Shown: piece by piece, positions 18,430 to 27,025 of the stretch
Numbering within the stretch: the stretch's first letter is position 1
How the letters are laid out: each line of letters opens with the position of its first letter
Assembly (NCBI RefSeq): GCF_046054155.1
Contig: NZ_JBEQCT010000004.1
Location: 186,001-250,000, forward strand
Direction of reading: 5' to 3'
DNA: 64,000 bases
Origin: Celerinatantimonas yamalensis
GTDB lineage: Bacteria; Pseudomonadota; Gammaproteobacteria; Enterobacterales; Celerinatantimonadaceae
Notes under the pieces: model-generated
What the model saw: only the letters and a program-made list of their open reading frames with translations
What the model was told of the DNA's origin: nothing
Database searches by the model: none
Program-made: the position numbers and the translations under genes

Positions 18430-19395
18430 TTAACTGGTAATTTTATAATCCTTTTTTTCAATAAGATAAGGCGATAATGCTTGGCTTAACACACATTGAT
18501 AATGCTCCAACCACTCGTAGCGCATCCGATAAGTCTTACGGCGGGAACGTTTAATCTCCTCTAAGGGCCGGCGTTTGGACACTAAAGGTAGCTCATAAAA
18601 CCACTGATCATGTTCAACACCATCGAGCTCTTCCCAGAGCTGATCATAATTTAAGTTAAAACGCTGAGCTTTCCCGTGATAACGTTTTGCATTGTAGATA
18701 TGTGACTCATTTTTCACAGCATAAATATGTTGGATATGGAGCGGTTGGGCTAACAGCCGTAAGCTCTCAACCATGAATGATTTAGGACGCATGCCATGAA
18801 AAGCTTTAGTAAAGGCATGGCTAAACCCGTTATCATCAATGCTGCCTTGGATGCAGCCAATGTGAAAGCTATTATTTTGACAAGTAAAGGCTAAGGTATA
18901 ATATTGATAGCCAGTGTCATCGATGAGTGACAGCGCCAGTTCTCCTTCCTTGCGTACTTTTACATCAAAATTTAAGGTGAGATGACAGCGTAGATCATCG
19001 GCCTCGAGAGTATTGAGTACAATGTGCTCAAGATAGATTTTTTTACGAGCTGACTCGGTGAACGTTGATTCCAACCAATCATAGTGTGCATCGAGTAGTT
19101 CAATAATGGTCTGCTTTGACAATCCCACATGTAAAAAAGGGATCATGCATTTCATCAAATATTTGGGCTGCTCAATCAGTACTTGCGAGCGTTCACCGTG
19201 ACCAAAGATATTAAACATTTGGCGAAAATAGCGATGAAAGACGAGTGCGCGAAATATAAATTTAATGATATTGCGCGCTTTTCGTTTCTTATTTTCTGCA
19301 CATGCCTGTAAAGCTAATTTGACAATCACAATAAATACCACACCATTATCATTTGACTGAATCAGTTTGCGTCTTTCACTGCCAGTCGTTGTCAC
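18430..19395 (-). CDS. VirK/YbjX family protein (DUF535)
   Basis: A 321-residue protein of the VirK/YbjX (DUF535) family, whose members are linked in enterobacteria to envelope stress and antimicrobial-peptide resistance; the biochemical role is unknown. Family blocks visible include the central GCIQGS region, GMRPKSFMVESLRLLA, IYAVKNESHIYNAKRYHGKAQ and YDQLWEELDG, then a basic C-terminal segment KRRPLEEIKRSRRKTYRMRYEW. No signal peptide or membrane helix is evident, although residues 20-60 are basic and mildly hydrophobic. The start used is a GTG at 19395, with only a weak Shine-Dalgarno; the true N-terminus could be further in. It stands alone, divergent from the glutaredoxin-like gene. Confidence 0.8.
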   Translation of the reverse strand: MTTTGSERRKLIQSNDNGVVFIVIVKLALQACAENKKRKARNIIKFIFRALVFHRYFRQMFNIFGHGERSQVLIEQPKYLMKCMIPFLHVGLSKQTIIELLDAHYDWLESTFTESARKKIYLEHIVLNTLEADDLRCHLTLNFDVKVRKEGELALSLIDDTGYQYYTLAFTCQNNSFHIGCIQGSIDDNGFSHAFTKAFHGMRPKSFMVESLRLLAQPLHIQHIYAVKNESHIYNAKRYHGKAQRFNLNYDQLWEELDGVEHDQWFYELPLVSKRRPLEEIKRSRRKTYRMRYEWLEHYQCVLSQALSPYLIEKKDYKITS

Positions 19396-19757
19396 AGGGC
19401 GAGGCCCTCATCACAAGATAGAGTGTTAGCATAAACTAATAAAAATAGATGAATTGAATTAGGCTCGCGAAGGGGCGTCCTAATACTGTATTCAGCACTC
19501 ACATTGCGATCTTGTTATAAAAAGGAAACATTGATCCTGCGGCGTATTTAGGTAAGCTTCACCATGCCTGCAGTTTGTGGTACTGAACTTATGATTGTTA
19601 TTATATCGATTTGTCAATCAAACTGTAAACAATCAATAAACATGTGTTTACTTAAGCATTACTTTAATCGCGTTATTTTAAGAAGATACACGCTGATATG
19701 AGTAGTGTGTTTAATAACTCCTATTGCTTAACATTCCATCGTGTTAAAGAGGTAACA
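19396..19757. promoter_or_regulatory. Divergent promoter region with an inverted repeat
   Basis: This AT-rich region separates two divergent genes and must hold both promoters. GTAAACA at 19625-19631 and TGTTTAC at 19645-19651 form a 7-bp inverted repeat with a 13-nt spacer, a possible operator for a dimeric regulator. A T-rich stretch (TTATTATATCGATTTGTCAATC) immediately to its left could contain -10 or -35 elements. No regulator can be assigned. Confidence 0.4.
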
Positions 19758-20156
19758 ATGCGAATTTTGATCCGTTTATTTTTTAAAGTACTGCGCCGTG
19801 TTTTGATGCCATTTATGCTGATCTATGCTGCTATCTCTAAACCAAAACCCATTCAACGATCAGATGAACAGCAAGCGCAGGTAGACGCAGATTGTCAACA
19901 GCTGAGTTTATATCAATTTTCCTCATGCCCATTTTGCATTAAGGTGAAAAAAGAGATTTATCATTTGGCACTGCCAATTTCAATGCAAAACGTTCAGCGT
20001 GATGCTCGTGCGCGTCAAGCGCTGCTCGAAGGCGGGGGAAGCGTAAAAGTTCCCTGTCTGAAAATCATTCATGATGATGGTCAAGAACAATGGTTGTATG
20101 AATCTAGTGATATTAATATCTACCTACAGCAGCGCTTTGCCCCATTAGTGAGCTGA
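19758..20156 (+). CDS. Glutaredoxin-like protein with hydrophobic N-terminus
   Basis: A 132-residue thiol-disulfide oxidoreductase of the glutaredoxin/GST-N family. Residues 1-30 form a basic-hydrophobic segment (RILIRLFFKVLRRVLMPFML) that may anchor it to the inner face of the membrane. From about residue 57 a thioredoxin fold begins (LSLYQFSSCPFCIKVKKEI) with the glutaredoxin active site CPFC, followed by the cis-proline motif KVPCLKI and a C-terminal YESSDINIYLQQRF that fits glutathione binding. I chose the ATG at 19758, which follows AAAGAGGTAACA; an upstream ATG at 19698 would add 20 residues without a ribosome site. Substrate is unknown. An extra Cys sits beside the cis-proline. Confidence 0.82.
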   Translation: MRILIRLFFKVLRRVLMPFMLIYAAISKPKPIQRSDEQQAQVDADCQQLSLYQFSSCPFCIKVKKEIYHLALPISMQNVQRDARARQALLEGGGSVKVPCLKIIHDDGQEQWLYESSDINIYLQQRFAPLVS

Positions 20157-20270
20157 CGAACCCGCTGCCGTTTAGATGGATTTAAGCGGCAGCATCTATT
20201 TTAAACACTTTGGTTATTTATACCTAAGCTTAGGGAGCTTCATTAGCATTAAACAATAGTTGAACGGCTA

Positions 20271-20696
20271 TCAATTGGCTGCTGACTCTATCTGCTGTGA
20301 CTGATTGCTAAGAATATGGTTAATATTGTCTTCGATCCAATCCGCTAAACTGACAACTCGCTCAGCGACCGCCATTCCCAAACTCGTTAAACTGTATTCA
20401 ACATGAGGTGGTACCACGGGGAATGAAACTCTCAATACAAAACCATCTTGTTCCAAAGCTTGTAGCGTTTGCGCTAGCATTTTCTCACTTACGCCATTAA
20501 TGGTTCGTCTTAATTCACTAAACCGATGCGCATTGCAATCTTTTAAGGCGATCAAAACTAATACGCCCCAACGACTTGTTACATGTTTGAGAATCGCACG
20601 AGAAGGGCACTTATCAGAAAACACATTGCCGCGATCAAATTGTACTGACAACCCAGATTTTTTTAGATGAGGATCAGTTTGCATATTTTCTTTCAT
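20271..20696 (-). CDS. HxlR family transcriptional regulator (YtfH-like)
   Basis: This is a 141-residue winged-helix regulator of the HxlR family, which often senses electrophiles or quinones through a conserved cysteine. CPSRAILKHVTSRWGVLVLIALKD is the family's N-terminal core, with the conserved Cys just before the first helix. FSELRRTINGVSEKMLAQTLQALEQDGFV is the helix-turn-helix and PPHVEYSLTSLG the wing. It is divergent from qorB, as ytfH is from qorB (ytfG) in E. coli, so it probably represses qorB and itself. The ATG at 20696 follows AAAGGTAAGT. Confidence 0.92.
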   Translation of the reverse strand: MKENMQTDPHLKKSGLSVQFDRGNVFSDKCPSRAILKHVTSRWGVLVLIALKDCNAHRFSELRRTINGVSEKMLAQTLQALEQDGFVLRVSFPVVPPHVEYSLTSLGMAVAERVVSLADWIEDNINHILSNQSQQIESAAN

Positions 20697-20720
20697 ACTT
20701 ACCTTTTTGTATGTACTTAC
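20696..20720. promoter_or_regulatory. Direct repeat in the HxlR/qorB intergenic region
   Basis: Two copies of TACTTAC, at 20696-20702 and 20714-20720, lie 18 bp apart on the plus strand and overlap the start of the HxlR gene. Their position suits an autoregulatory operator that could also control qorB, which starts 60 nt further right. This is inferred from position and repetition only. Confidence 0.35.
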
Positions 20721-20779
20721 TAAAAGTTTGTTAGTGATCTATTCTACGGCTAACAACTTAAAATACAAAGGAGATAATC

Positions 20780-21625
20780 ATGATTTTAGTTACAGGTGCT
20801 TCCGGACAGTTAGGCCGTTTGGTGATCGATTCTTTATTAGAAAGAATTGAAGCGAGTCATATCATCGCGGCTGTTCGTCATCCTGACAGTGTCAATGATC
20901 TGGTCGAAAAGGGTATTCAAGTTCGCCAAGCTGACTACTCTGAGCCGGAGAGTTTAAAAACCGCCTTTGCGGGTGTTGAAAAATTACTCTTGATTTCTTC
21001 CAGCGAAGTGGGGCAACGGGCAGCTCAACACAAAAACGTTATTAATGCAGCAAAAGCGGCTGGTGTCTCTCTTATTGCTTACACCAGTATCTTAAAAGCT
21101 GATACTTCCCCTCTCATTCTTGCTGAAGAGCACGTCGCAACAGAAAAGTTGTTGGCTGATTCTGGTGTCCCTTATGTGTTACTTCGCAACGGCTGGTACT
21201 CAGAAAACTATACTATGGGTATTGCAACGACGCTTGAATACGGTCTAGTTGGTTGTGCTGGGGAAGGGCTATTATCAACCGCCGCTCGAGCCGATTACGC
21301 CGCCGCCGCAGCGGTCGTTCTTGTGCAAGATGCTCAAGCAGGGAAAATCTACGAACTAGCAGGTGACCACGCCTTTACACTAAGTGATTATGCAGCGGCT
21401 ATTACCAAGGTTTCTGGTAAAAAAGTTGCTTATCAAAACGTTTCTGAGGCGGAATATGCCAAAATTCTGGTGGGTGCAGGCTTACCTGAGGGTTTCGCTG
21501 GCATCTTGGCCAACTCTGAAACCGGCGCTTCTCTCGGTGGCCTTTATAGCACTAGCAAAGCGCTATCAACACTGATTGGCCGACCAACAACGCCTATCGA
21601 AGATAGTATCAAGGCTGCGTTATAA
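20780..21625 (+). CDS. qorB: NAD(P)H:quinone oxidoreductase, NmrA-like SDR family
   Basis: QorB reduces quinones with NADPH and detoxifies reactive quinone compounds. The 281-residue product follows E. coli QorB (YtfG) closely. The Rossmann glycine motif TGASGQLG lies at residues 5-12. The block KLLLISSSEVGQRAAQHKNV, the segment IAYTSILKADTSPL, and LRNGWYSENY are shared. RADYAAAAA and KIYELAGDHAFTL follow in the C-terminal half. AAAGGAGATAATC gives a strong ribosome site before the ATG. It is divergent from its likely HxlR repressor and is followed by a terminator. Confidence 0.94.
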   Translation: MILVTGASGQLGRLVIDSLLERIEASHIIAAVRHPDSVNDLVEKGIQVRQADYSEPESLKTAFAGVEKLLLISSSEVGQRAAQHKNVINAAKAAGVSLIAYTSILKADTSPLILAEEHVATEKLLADSGVPYVLLRNGWYSENYTMGIATTLEYGLVGCAGEGLLSTAARADYAAAAAVVLVQDAQAGKIYELAGDHAFTLSDYAAAITKVSGKKVAYQNVSEAEYAKILVGAGLPEGFAGILANSETGASLGGLYSTSKALSTLIGRPTTPIEDSIKAAL

Positions 21626-21642
21626 ATCTTGTTAGACACAAT

Positions 21643-21678
21643 AAAAGGGCGTTCAGGATAACTGAATAGCTCTTTTTA
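21643..21678 (+). terminator. Rho-independent terminator after qorB
   Basis: AAAAGGGC-GTTCAG pairs with CTGAAT-A-GCTCTTTT (with one bulged base and G-U pairs) and ends in a T-run. It lies 18 nt past the qorB stop. Confidence 0.7.
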
Positions 21679-21782
21679 TTCATTCAGCTCTTGGCTCAGT
21701 GACGCTCACTATATTAAATAGCATCGATGCTGATTGGATCAGATCGTGATGCTATCATCGCTAAGACGTATGCCCTCCACTC

Positions 21783-22028
21783 GTGTTGTCGATGATCGTT
21801 GAAAACACATATCTGCAATTAAATGAGCAACTTTTTCTGCCGTTGTGGCGCGATAAAATAATAGAGCTAGAGCGCGTCCACATCACCTATTTTACCGCGA
21901 TATCTTCAAAAATTTCCCCCGGGTTGCTGAACAGGAAAGAGCTCTTGGACGAAAAAAAAGGGAACTGCTGCTGCGTCAATGCGTGTCGATTTTTCGGACG
22001 ATTACGGGGTCAGTGCTGTGTCCGCTAA
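21783..22028 (+). pseudogene. Unassigned coding remnant (possible frameshifted gene fragment)
   Basis: Between qorB and fusA2 an 81-codon frame starts at a GTG without a ribosome site. The middle part (LFLPLWRDKIIELERVHITYF) looks like real protein, but the C-terminal quarter is rich in Cys and looks out of frame. In the adjacent frame, the stretch from about 21890 to 22047 reads FYRDIFKNFPRVAEQERA, continuing through GRKKRELLLRQ, which is also protein-like. An eight-A run at 21952-21959 lies in this overlap. I infer a degenerate fragment of a longer gene, but I do not recognise the family and it may be chance. Confidence 0.3.
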
Positions 22029-22049
22029 TCTGTATAATCTTCTATGCAT

Positions 22050-22084
22050 AAAAAAACCCACCAGTGAAACCAGTGGGTTTTTAC
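22050..22084 (-). terminator. Bidirectional terminator after fusA2
   Basis: AACCCACCAGTG pairs almost fully with CACTGGTGGGTT-type sequence (CCAGTGGGTT) around a short loop, flanked by an A-run on the left and TTTTT on the right. On the minus strand it lies about 25 nt past the fusA2 stop, with a T-run of seven. Confidence 0.85.
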
Positions 22085-22107
22085 AACCATAAACATAAAA
22101 CGAGTAA

Positions 22108-24198
22108 TTATTTAGCTGCTTTACGTGCTTTCGCTTCTACAATTACTTTTTCAGCCACTTGTTGTGGACAAGGGAGGTAATGAGAGAATTCCATAGAGAA
22201 TTGACCACGACCTGATGTAATTGTACGCAGATGACCGATATAACCGAACATTTCAGACAATGGAACGTCAGCTTTAATGCGAACGCCTGTTGCCCCTGGT
22301 TCTTGGTCTTTAATCATACCGCGGCGACGGTTCAAATCACCAATTACATCACCCACATTGTCATCAGGTGTGAACACATCAACTTTCATGATAGGTTCAA
22401 TCAACTGAGGACCAGCTTTTGGCATAGACTGGCGGAATGCACCTCTCGCGGCGATTTCAAACGCAACAGCAGATGAATCCACAGCATGATAACCACCGTC
22501 AAACAGTTCAACTTCAACGTCTAACACTGGGAAGCCAGCTAATGTCCCTTCTTGCATCATGCCAGCAAATCCTTTTTCGATCGCTGGGAAGAATTCTTTA
22601 GGAACGTTACCACCAACTACAGTTGATTTAAATTTGAAGCCAGAACCGACTTCGCCAGGACGGATGCGGTAATCAATTTTACCGAACTGACCAGAACCAC
22701 CAGACTGTTTCTTATGGGTGTAGCTATCTTCGATAGCTTGAGTGATCGTTTCACGGTAAGCAACCTGTGGTTGACCCACTTGCAGCTCAACCCCATAAGT
22801 ACGTTTTAAGATATCGACTTTAATATCCAAATGCAGCTCACCCATTCCTTTAAGAATGGTTTCACCTGAATCTTCGTCAGTTTCAACTTGGAACGATGGA
22901 TCTTCTGCAACCATTTTACCAATGGCAATACTCATTTTCTCAACAGAACCTTTGTCTTTTGGTGTTACTGCAATTGAGATAACAGGTTCTGGGAAGATCA
23001 TTGCTTCCAGTGTACAAGGGTGTTTTACGTCACACAGGGTATGGCCGGTTTTAACGTTTTTCATCCCAACAATAGCGATAATATCACCGGCTTGGGCCGA
23101 GCTGATTTCATTGCGTTCATTGGCATGCATTTCAACCATGCGGCCGATACGTTCTGTTTTACCCGTTGCTGAGTTCAGAATGGTATCGCCTTTGTTCAAT
23201 ACGCCAGAGTAGATGCGAACGAAGGTCAATGCGCCAAAACGGTCATCCATAATTTTGAATGCTAAAGCGCGTAGTGGTTCGTCAGCAGAAACAATCGCTT
23301 TGTCACCTGTTGGCTCACCCGTTTCTTCGTCAGTCAGATCTTGTGGATCGACTTCATCTGGTGATGGCAGGTAGTCAACAACTGCATCCAATACCAGTTG
23401 AACACCTTTGTTTTTGAAAGCACTACCGCAATAAGTTGGGAAGAATTGCAACGTACGTGTTCCTTCACGGATACAACGTTTGATATCTTCAAGTGCAGGT
23501 TCCTCACCTTCTTCAAGATAAGTCAGCATCAATTCTTCGTCGATTTCCAGTGCTGTTTCAATCAACTCTTCACGATACGCCTTAGCATCGTCAACTAAAT
23601 CTGCTGGAATATCGATGATGTCGTAGTTTTCTGGCAGACCAGTTTCATCCCAGACGTAAGCTTTTTGACTCAAAACGTCAACTACACCGATGAAATCTTC
23701 TTCACGGCCAATTGGCAGTGTCATTACTAATGGACGGGCCGCTAGAACATTTTTGATTTGATCGACAACGCGATAGAAATCTGCACCCATCCGGTCCATT
23801 TTATTGACGAAGATGATCCGCGCAACTTCTGAATCATTCGCATAACGCCAGTTGGTTTCAGATTGTGGCTCAACACCACCTGAACCACAGAATACCCCGA
23901 CACCGCCGTCGAGCACTTTCAGTGAACGATAGACTTCAACTGTGAAGTCAACGTGTCCTGGAGTATCGATAATGTTCAGGCGGTGCTCTTTCCAGAAACA
24001 GGTTGTTGCAGCTGACTGAATGGTAATCCCACGTTCAGCTTCCTGTTCCATGAAGTCGGTAGTCGCTGCACCATCATGAACTTCACCAGTTTTGTGAATT
24101 CTACCAGTCAGTTTCAGAATACGTTCAGTGGTTGTGGTTTTACCTGCGTCAACATGGGCAAAAATGCCGATGTTTCTGTATTTTTTTAGGTCTGTCAT
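22108..24198 (-). CDS. fusA2: Second elongation factor G (EF-G paralogue)
   Basis: This is a full-length EF-G of 696 residues, distinct from the str-operon copy. G1 is AHVDAGKTT, switch I RGITIQSAA, G3 DTPGHVDF, G4 NKMDRMG and G5 GSAFKNKG, so the GTPase looks active. Domain IV (SGGSGQFGKID) and domain V (SRG..LRTITSGRGQFSMEF) are complete. Differences from the primary copy include ATCFWKEHRLN (no insertion between switch I and G3) and the C-terminal EAKARKAAK. The ATG at 24198 gives MTDLKKYRN; a TTG eight codons upstream is rejected. It stands alone with its own terminator. Such second EF-Gs occur in several gammaproteobacterial lineages; division of labour in translocation and recycling is possible. 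Confidence 0.93.
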   Translation of the reverse strand: MTDLKKYRNIGIFAHVDAGKTTTTERILKLTGRIHKTGEVHDGAATTDFMEQEAERGITIQSAATTCFWKEHRLNIIDTPGHVDFTVEVYRSLKVLDGGVGVFCGSGGVEPQSETNWRYANDSEVARIIFVNKMDRMGADFYRVVDQIKNVLAARPLVMTLPIGREEDFIGVVDVLSQKAYVWDETGLPENYDIIDIPADLVDDAKAYREELIETALEIDEELMLTYLEEGEEPALEDIKRCIREGTRTLQFFPTYCGSAFKNKGVQLVLDAVVDYLPSPDEVDPQDLTDEETGEPTGDKAIVSADEPLRALAFKIMDDRFGALTFVRIYSGVLNKGDTILNSATGKTERIGRMVEMHANERNEISSAQAGDIIAIVGMKNVKTGHTLCDVKHPCTLEAMIFPEPVISIAVTPKDKGSVEKMSIAIGKMVAEDPSFQVETDEDSGETILKGMGELHLDIKVDILKRTYGVELQVGQPQVAYRETITQAIEDSYTHKKQSGGSGQFGKIDYRIRPGEVGSGFKFKSTVVGGNVPKEFFPAIEKGFAGMMQEGTLAGFPVLDVEVELFDGGYHAVDSSAVAFEIAARGAFRQSMPKAGPQLIEPIMKVDVFTPDDNVGDVIGDLNRRRGMIKDQEPGATGVRIKADVPLSEMFGYIGHLRTITSGRGQFSMEFSHYLPCPQQVAEKVIVEAKARKAAK

Positions 24199-24634
24199 AA
24201 CAATACTCAGTTGGAGACACAAAATTTCGCGGTATTTTACCTATTTTCTTGATGTATTTCTCGTCGTTTTTTCGTTTAAATAACAATCTTTTTAAAATAT
24301 TCTTTGCTTACTGAGGGTTAAGCCAAATATTGTTTTATCTAATGTTTTTTTATACAGTGATTTTAGCGTCAATTGACCAATTTCGACTTGGCTGTCAAAG
24401 CTATCAACGTGGTGCTTGCACCGTGGAAAGATTTTTCAATCACTGCATCCGCTGTTTTAATAATCTCATCGACCTAAACATGTTAATTAGCAATAACGGA
24501 TAACCTCAAGATCTAATTTTTTCTACTTAGTGCAAGCACCATACTGGCATGTATCAGCGCTGTGTGTCTATTTAATGACGTGGTCTCGACGCAATATCAA
24601 AAACACGGTGGCAATGCCTACAGCATTTATAGAC
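24199..24634. other. AT-rich gap upstream of fusA2 with a 12-bp inverted repeat
   Basis: No gene is visible. The right-to-left fusA2 promoter should lie close to 24230-24330, where the sequence is very AT-rich. Further right, TGGTGCTTGCAC at 24410-24421 and its exact inverse GTGCAAGCACCA at 24530-24541 flank about 108 bp that encode nothing recognisable. The first copy is itself part of the palindrome GGTGCTTGCACC. This could be a small RNA, a miniature repeat element or regulatory sequence; I cannot choose. Confidence 0.45.
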
Positions 24635-26041
24635 TTAGCTGATGCTCTCATCTGGCGTGCAGATATATAATCGTGGGACTTTTAACATATAGTAAGCCAT
24701 GCCGATCAGTAGTAGAGCTAATAATCCAAATGTTGTTGCTAACGCTGCCACATAGCCATGGTTAAGCATTAATGCATAGATAGCCCCCGCAAACGCCGTA
24801 CCTAGCGCAAAACAGCCTTGTTGAATGGTATTTAGGGCGCTACTCGCTTCACCCGCATGATGAGGGGCCACTTTGGCCAAGGCCATGCGAAAAGCCGCGG
24901 TGAGCATCATCGCATTACCGAGCCCGACGATCCCTGTGGCGATAGACAATTGCATGATGCTGATATGGGTGTGCCAGACTTGAATAAAACCGGTGGTCAG
25001 CACGAGCCCCAGTAAGGTCGTCATTGCGCCACTGGCAAATATGCGATAATTACCAAATCGTTGGGTCAGATAACGGCTTAGTAGTGAACCGAGAAAATAG
25101 ACTAAGCCTAATGCGATAAAACTGTCACCGGATTGGCGCGGGCTAAATGCTAAGGCATCTTGCAATGTTAATGCAGTGACAAACAGATAGCCAGGATACA
25201 AAAATGTCACTACCGCTTCGCCGATAAAGCCAGTACGCGTGGTTTCATTTCTAAATAATGAGGGCGGTAAGAGAGGGCTTCGTCCCTGCTGCTCTTGAAC
25301 GTGTTCAATGCGCCATAGGTGGCGTCCTAGGGGGATGGCTGCTAGCAACAATATCCCCAAAGGTGGCCAATGTTCAGCCAAGGTGACCGGTAAAAGAATA
25401 CATAATAGGAGGAGGGTGAACAGGCCCATTCCTGCAAAGTCCATTGTCGGTGTGTTCGTAGCGCGAGTTTCTGGGATAAGCCGCGTACCAGCCATTAAAA
25501 CCAGTAGACAGATAGGTATGTTAATGAAAAAGGCGATTCGCCAACTGAGATCAAAAATGTTGGCGCTTACTAACCAACCGCCCAACATTTGCCCCAATGC
25601 GACGGCTAATCCAGCAACCGAGGTATAAATACTAACGGCGCGGCTATGTTGCTGGCCGGTTAATGTCGCGTGAATTGTCGCCATAATCTGTGGCATCAAG
25701 AGTGCGCCACAGAGCCCTTGCAGTAACCGACCTACGAGCATCATGACAAGTCCATTGGCAAAACCACATAGTGCAGAGGCTAAGGCAAACCCGCTAATAC
25801 CGATAAAAAATATGCGCTTACGACCATAGCGATCTCCCAACCGAGCGCCGGTGGCAATGAGACTGGCAAAACTTAAGCCGTACAGCGCTACAATTAAAAC
25901 TAAGCCTGTGGCGCTGGTGTGAAGCGTGTGCCCCATCGCGGAAAGTGCGACATTGACGATCGAAAAATCCAATTGGGGCAACAATTGCCCAGCCACCAGT
26001 AAAATCAGTCCGAAAATGGGTAAGCGTGGTTGTGATGCCAT
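24635..26041 (-). CDS. MFS multidrug exporter, DHA2 (EmrB/QacA) type
   Basis: A 468-residue proton-driven drug exporter of the 14-helix DHA2 branch of the major facilitator superfamily, located in the inner membrane. Hydrophobic segments run through the whole protein. The helix-1 motif LDFSIVNVALSAM, the loop 2-3 motif A (GDRYGRKRIFFIG) and the antiporter motif C (AVALGQMLGGWLV) are present. EmrB-type partners (membrane fusion protein) are absent next door. The ATG at 26041 follows AGGAGT. It is divergent from an MmyB-like regulator 113 bp away, which probably controls it. Substrate cannot be read from sequence. Confidence 0.9.
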   Translation of the reverse strand: MASQPRLPIFGLILLVAGQLLPQLDFSIVNVALSAMGHTLHTSATGLVLIVALYGLSFASLIATGARLGDRYGRKRIFFIGISGFALASALCGFANGLVMMLVGRLLQGLCGALLMPQIMATIHATLTGQQHSRAVSIYTSVAGLAVALGQMLGGWLVSANIFDLSWRIAFFINIPICLLVLMAGTRLIPETRATNTPTMDFAGMGLFTLLLLCILLPVTLAEHWPPLGILLLAAIPLGRHLWRIEHVQEQQGRSPLLPPSLFRNETTRTGFIGEAVVTFLYPGYLFVTALTLQDALAFSPRQSGDSFIALGLVYFLGSLLSRYLTQRFGNYRIFASGAMTTLLGLVLTTGFIQVWHTHISIMQLSIATGIVGLGNAMMLTAAFRMALAKVAPHHAGEASSALNTIQQGCFALGTAFAGAIYALMLNHGYVAALATTFGLLALLLIGMAYYMLKVPRLYICTPDESIS

Positions 26042-26154
26042 AACAGACTCCTATGCATGAGGTAGGTATTGCAAGATGATGGTGCTATTATGCTGATAAA
26101 TTAGAGGTGTACAAGAAACAAGTTAGCCACGTATAAAAAGGATCAGGATAGTGT

Positions 26155-27015
26155 ATGCAGCATGATCATTGGCAACTGATTGGCGCTTTTTTGCGTCGTA
26201 AACGAGAATCGCTTACCCCTGAAATTGTCGGGTTGACAAAACCTGCGCGCATGCGCACTCCGGGGCTTCGTCGCGAAGATGTGGCAGCGATAGCTGGGAT
26301 CAGTACGGTTTGGTATAGCAAAATTGAGCGCGGCAAAGTGACGGGAATTTCTCAAGACGCGTTGACTCGTTTAGCCGATGCATTGGCGCTGAGCACAACC
26401 GAGCGTCAATATATCCGATCATTGTTGACCAAAGAGCCGCGGGATGAAAGAGAACCATGTCGACATATTAGTCGCCAAAGTCAGCGCTTACTTTCACAAT
26501 TAAACCCGCTCCCGGCCCTATTTATTAACGATTATTTTGATATTGTCGATAGTAATCGAGCGTTTCATCTGATGTGCGGGGTCGATTTAAGCCAGCTTGA
26601 GCTCAATGATCGTAACTACATCTATCTGACAATAACTAATGCCACTTGGCAGCAATTTTTGCCTGTCAGTGATGAGCAATCCTTATATAACCGGTTGCTT
26701 GTCATGGCGGGATTATTACGCGGGTTTTGGGCAACACGCACGCATGACTGCGTACTGCAAAAACGAGTGAAACGGTTTCAAGAATTATCACCGCTGTTTG
26801 CCCGCGCGTGGGCAAGCCTTGCAATGCACCCTGTTGAGCAACTTGAATTTGAGTTTCGCCATGCCCAGCTCGGGAGGCTAACATTGACCAAACAGATCTG
26901 GTCAAGCTACAGTGGTGAGACATCGGGACGCTTAAATGTTTATCATCCGCACACCGAGCGTGATTATCAGCTCCTCAGCGCTTTGATGGACGCTTCGAGC
27001 AAGGCGGATATATAA
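26155..27015 (+). CDS. XRE-type regulator with MmyB-like ligand-binding domain
   Basis: A 286-residue transcription factor. The N-terminal helix-turn-helix (about 8-80; FLRRKRESL, RTPGLRREDVAAIAGISTVWYSKIERG) is typical of the MmyB-like group, in which TPGLRREEVA is a signature. The C-terminal part (about 105-280) matches the PAS-like MmyB ligand-binding domain, with NPLPALFINDYFDIVDSNRAF and a WATRTHD-like segment. Such proteins often sit divergent from the efflux or reductase gene they regulate; here the partner is the MFS exporter. The ATG at 26155 follows AGGATAGT. A small membrane-protein gene follows after 10 nt and is probably co-transcribed. Confidence 0.9.
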   Translation: MQHDHWQLIGAFLRRKRESLTPEIVGLTKPARMRTPGLRREDVAAIAGISTVWYSKIERGKVTGISQDALTRLADALALSTTERQYIRSLLTKEPRDEREPCRHISRQSQRLLSQLNPLPALFINDYFDIVDSNRAFHLMCGVDLSQLELNDRNYIYLTITNATWQQFLPVSDEQSLYNRLLVMAGLLRGFWATRTHDCVLQKRVKRFQELSPLFARAWASLAMHPVEQLEFEFRHAQLGRLTLTKQIWSSYSGETSGRLNVYHPHTERDYQLLSALMDASSKADI

Positions 27016-27025
27016 GGAAAATACC

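Noticed and set aside
24199..24222. An N-terminal extension of the second EF-G starting at a TTG
   Set aside because: The ATG at 24198 gives MTDLKKYRNIGIF, the expected EF-G start, and the TTG has no ribosome site.
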